From assembly GCF_041381155.1 (NCBI RefSeq), contig NC_091135.1:62641567-62705566 (forward strand): a stretch of DNA of 64,000 nucleotides. The letters run 5' to 3'. Source of the stretch: Argopecten irradians (taxonomy: Eukaryota; Mollusca; Bivalvia; Pectinida; Pectinidae). Below are positions 61,061 through 64,000 of this stretch, one piece after another. The position numbers and the translations under genes were made by a program. Numbering within the stretch: the first letter of the stretch is position 1; the number at the start of each line of letters is the position of its first letter. The notes beneath the pieces are model-generated. The model made no database searches. It was not told the DNA's origin and worked only from the letters and a program-made list of their open reading frames with translations.

Positions 61061-62116
61061 CACAAGCGATGATTTTTTCTGGTTGAGGACTATCTGCTGT
61101 CCTCTATACCAGAAAAAGAACATTTATATTGTATATACATTAAACAAAACTATCATAAAATTTTCCGATGATTGTCCAACTTATTCCTGAACGAGTTTAC
61201 ATTGATTGCTGATAACATATTCTGGCGGTTCTGAGTAATATTAGAATTTCTATCTTTATAAAGTTGTTGATCGTTTAGGGAATATCTTATAGCCGATGGC
61301 ATGACACAAAAATACCAGAATAATACACAGGAAGACATCGGATGCCGTGTGAATTTGGGAACTTATATAATCAATTGGTAGGGTTTTATTGATTTTTTTA
61401 AAATTGAAATGGAACCGTGTATCTTATATCTGACAAGTGTTCACTTTTGATTCAGAGCAAGACAAATGTTTCCGGAACAGAAATAAAGAACAATACTTGT
61501 TGCTAAAAAAACTACAATAAAAATGTATCATTCATTGAGTGGTGATTATGCTAACATGCATTTTCACCACCCAAGCTACCAGCATAACCGCGTACCCGAG
61601 AGATTCATATAAAAACTTTTTTTCAGAGATATTTCTTTCTTTATTATGCACTCTATCTAAATTGCTGATAAAATTATACTTGGATGGAATATGTTTTGTA
61701 CGGTGTTATCGAGGTTTGACTTAGATATAATTTGAACTTTGTATTTTTTAATCATCTTGGCACTCTTATGAATGGAAAAAAAATCAATAAAACAAACAAA
61801 CACACAATATGGCTTCCTTTATACACAAAATCAAATACTTCACTATGCATGCTAATTATAATATGAAGTTGAATACCATCACAGTCCATACTCGACAATT
61901 ATGAAACGATGAACTCTTTTATCTTTTATCCAAAATGATTATTTTCAAAGAATTAACAGATATCTGATAACACTCATAGATGTGCACTTATAATTATAAC
62001 ACTAGGTCCTTATACAAAAGAGAGTATAGCACAGTATGTGAAGGGTTAGATATAAACACCCGGGCATAAATCATTTTGACTAATCGTTGAAACTTCATTC
62101 ATTCATTAGTTTTAGG
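61061..62116. other. intergenic AT-rich stretch without recognised features
   Basis: A local inverted pair near 61076-61112 (TTTTTCTGGTTGAGGAC / GTCCTCTATACCAGAAAAAG) could fold. No ORF above about 60 codons shows family resemblance. Confidence 0.5.
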
Positions 62117-62312
62117 TACCGCGATGGCCGAGTGGTTAACATGTCCCGACATATTACCACAACCCCTCCACCTCTGTGTCGCGAGTTCGAATCCCGCTGG
62201 TCGGTGGTTTTTCCTCCTGGTACTCCGGTTTTCCTCCACCAACAAACCTGGCACGTCCTTAAATGACCCTGGCTAATAGGACGTCAAACTAATAAACATT
62301 TCCAAACATTTA
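62117..62312 (+). mobile_element. tRNA-Ser-headed SINE (bivalve MetaSINE type)
   Basis: Head: GCGATGGCCGAGTGGTTAAC (A box as in tRNA-Ser) and GCGAGTTCGAATCCCGCTGG (B box). Body: GTTTTTCCTCCTGGTACTCC, GGTTTTCCTCCACCAAC. Tail: TGGCTAATAGGACGTCAAAC then TAATAAAC. This order is the common bivalve SINE layout. The anticodon-arm region is not tRNA-like, so it is not a functional tRNA gene. Confidence 0.85.
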
Positions 62313-62776
62313 GTATAAGGTACATACAATTAATTGACACAGAGTCAATGTACTAAAGACATTATTTCAGAAGCTAATTTTACTATCTGTGGTTATTTAT
62401 AACACCCTCGTCAACTCCATGTATTCCCTAGGTAAATCACGGTCAATCAGTGTATATAACCCAGAGGTTGTTTACACGATCGAGACATTTAACCCTTTTT
62501 GACACAAACAAGTACTGTAAACAAAGTCACACCCTAGGCCTTTATATACTGTCAAATTTTGAATGGAGCACGCCCAGTTAGAATTTCGCCATTTCATTCT
62601 GCTCGACCTCAAAGTTCCACACTTTTTATTAGTTTTTTACCGCCAATGACATAAAAATGTAAATCATGTAATAAAAATAGCAATCTACATTTCTGAATAA
62701 GGGGGTTTCCCCCTCTCAAATCAGTTCTTAGTCCAACTTTTCTACACCATCTTCGATAATCAATAGGTTATACATA

Positions 62777-63043
62777 CTATCACTGACGTTATATCCACCC
62801 TGGATTGACTATCTCATAGTATAACTGGAAGAAGTTCAGAAGAAAAAACCTGACCAATCACAGGTCTGCAGAGATTTCTTCTGAACATTACACAGAGAAA
62901 GCGACACACAACTTCAAACTATAATAGTAAACCAGAGTACCAATAAACAATTTCTTTGATGTACATCAAAGAATGTACATCTACTGAACTGCCTTCAGTT
63001 TTACTATGAGATAGTCCAGGGGTAGATATAACGTCAGTGATAG
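62777..63043. mobile_element. 267-bp TA-flanked foldback MITE
   Basis: TIR CTATCACTGACGTTATATC, then CACCC...GACTATCTCATAGT, mirrored by ACTATGAGATAGTC ... GATATAACGTCAGTGATAG. TA lies on each side (62775-62776, 63044-63045). It contains two inner inverted repeats: GTTCAGAAGAAA/TTTCTTCTGAAC and a palindrome around TTTGATGTACATCAAA (about 62952-62973). Confidence 0.8.
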
Positions 63044-63221
63044 TAACCCCTGGATTATTGTGGATGTTCCTCTTCCTTTGCCGTTTTCATTTGCCTCTTT
63101 GTCCCCAGTAATTATAAGCTTCTTTCAAAACTTTGTAAGCATATTAAATCGATGGATATTTAAACGAATCTGTATACATGATAGGTAAATAATTTGATAC
63201 ATAAAGTCGTAGTATGTTTTT

Positions 63222-63328
63222 GGTAGTCCGCTAAACCTGCCTATTTTATTATAGGCTTTTATTATTATTATTCCTCCCCTATACATTTGACAGAAAAAGT
63301 CTAATAATATCGGTTAAGCGGACTATGT
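63222..63328. repeat. short inverted repeat (small MITE or remnant)
   Basis: TAGTCCGCTAAACC at the left and GGTTAAGCGGACTA at the right enclose an AT-rich centre of about 80 bp. Confidence 0.6.
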
Positions 63329-63337
63329 TAAATTCTT

Positions 63338-63629
63338 GGTATCGCAAAACTGATTTTCAGACATTGTAGTTGAAACCTTTTAAATAAAAACATTTAATTA
63401 AGTGATTTACCATGAATCTTCATATGCGTATGAAAAACATTATTTATAAGCAGAGATTTAATTATATTTAAATCTCTGTTTATAAGCGCACTTTCACCAG
63501 AGAAATAATAAAAGTATTACATTTACAATGCAGATTGATTTGTTTTTAATCATAGGAAAATTAGAAGCGGGCCCTTGATTCCAGTAAGTAGTTTTATGAT
63601 TTAAAAAAATCAGTTTTGTGATACCAACG
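63338..63629. mobile_element. foldback MITE, about 290 bp
   Basis: TTGGTATCGCAAAACTGATT at the left is mirrored by AATCAGTTTTGTGATACCAA at the right. An inner hairpin (CAGAGATTTAA...TTAAATCTCTG) lies at about 63450-63480. No ORF. Confidence 0.65.
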
Positions 63630-63888
63630 TTATATACTGTAACGAGCGTAAGAAAGACAAGTTATACGTCCTTGTTTATCAGTAGTGTCATTTGAGTTCT
63701 TGCTGATACTGTAATGTTATATGAAATATCCAATTTGTCCTTTATCATGAACAGTAAATATATGTGCAGATGTTTATCAATGCGAAAACCCTGCGCCTGC
63801 TCAGTAAAATAGACTTTGTAAAGTGCGAGTGCCTATTTTTGCGACAGGTCACATGATCAGAGATAGGTAGTAAATCACGTGACTTAAC

Positions 63889-63919
63889 ATGGTGGACGAC
63901 TCGCCCCCGAGCCAAGGAC
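63889..63919 (+). CDS. possible first coding exon of an unknown gene
   Basis: ATG followed by MVDDSPPSQG and a split codon at a strong donor (GGAC|GTGAGT). Upstream, TCACATGATC and the E-box TCACGTGACT lie within about 45 bp, in a locally GC-richer stretch, as at a promoter. Without the splice the frame stops within about 15 codons. The rest of the gene would lie past the right edge. Weak call: no family recognised. Confidence 0.3.
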
Positions 63920-64000
63920 GTGAGTCCAGCAGCTGATAATCTAAAGTTGAAGTTTGAACTCAGGGGTTCCTTAGGAACATCCCTGATAAATTTAAACCCA

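Noticed and set aside
62117..62205. Functional tRNA-Ser gene
   Set aside because: The region between the A and B boxes does not form an anticodon arm, and a SINE body and tail follow.

Overview
The window looks like nuclear DNA of a bivalve mollusc. Genes are split by spliceosomal introns (GT...AG), introns are long and AT-rich, and dispersed repeats with tandem cores of about 155 bp, hairpin ends and an ACGG-type microsatellite resemble the 'pearl-like' elements described in bivalves. tRNA-derived SINEs and many short TIR elements are also present. No prokaryotic, organellar or rRNA features were seen.

Genes. (1) Minus strand, 5.9-15.1 kb: the 5' seven coding exons of an ELMO-family engulfment/motility gene; the rest lies beyond the left edge or was not recognised. 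(2) Minus strand, 28.2-38.3 kb: four exons that I assemble by matching splice sites and phases into one gene with an RNase H type I domain followed by a BRCT domain. This pairing is the most novel protein call here. (3) Plus strand, 42.0-55.4 kb: a complete 11-exon mitochondrial aspartate aminotransferase (GOT2), 426 codons, containing a recent duplication of exon 5 and part of exon 6. (4) Weak candidates: a small ORF at 16.9 kb and a possible first exon at 63.89 kb.

Layout. 0-2.4 kb pyrimidine-rich minisatellites; 2.6-5.5 kb a candidate TIR element; 5.5-15.1 kb ELMO exons with pearl-like elements, a 30-bp minisatellite and a LINE 3' remnant in introns; 15.1-18.3 kb sparse; 18.35-22.26 kb a large pearl-like element; 22.4-28.2 kb a 62/67-bp satellite; 28.2-38.3 kb the RNase H-BRCT gene with repeats and a 1.47-kb tandem duplication in its introns; 38.4-41.5 kb a PIF/Harbinger-like MITE and a SINE cluster; 42.0-55.7 kb GOT2; 56.9-61.06 kb two long minisatellites (40 bp, 36 bp); 61-64 kb sparse, with a SINE and nested foldback elements.

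The main cross-cutting pattern is that minisatellites start at, or just downstream of, 5' splice sites. In GOT2 exon 6 and the RNase H-BRCT linker exon, the repeat unit contains the exon end plus the GTAAGT donor, so the intron holds an array of donor copies. The satellite at 28.2 kb begins at a candidate donor of the BRCT gene, and the ELMO 30-bp array starts 28 nt after an exon. All identifications are by eye; no searches were run.
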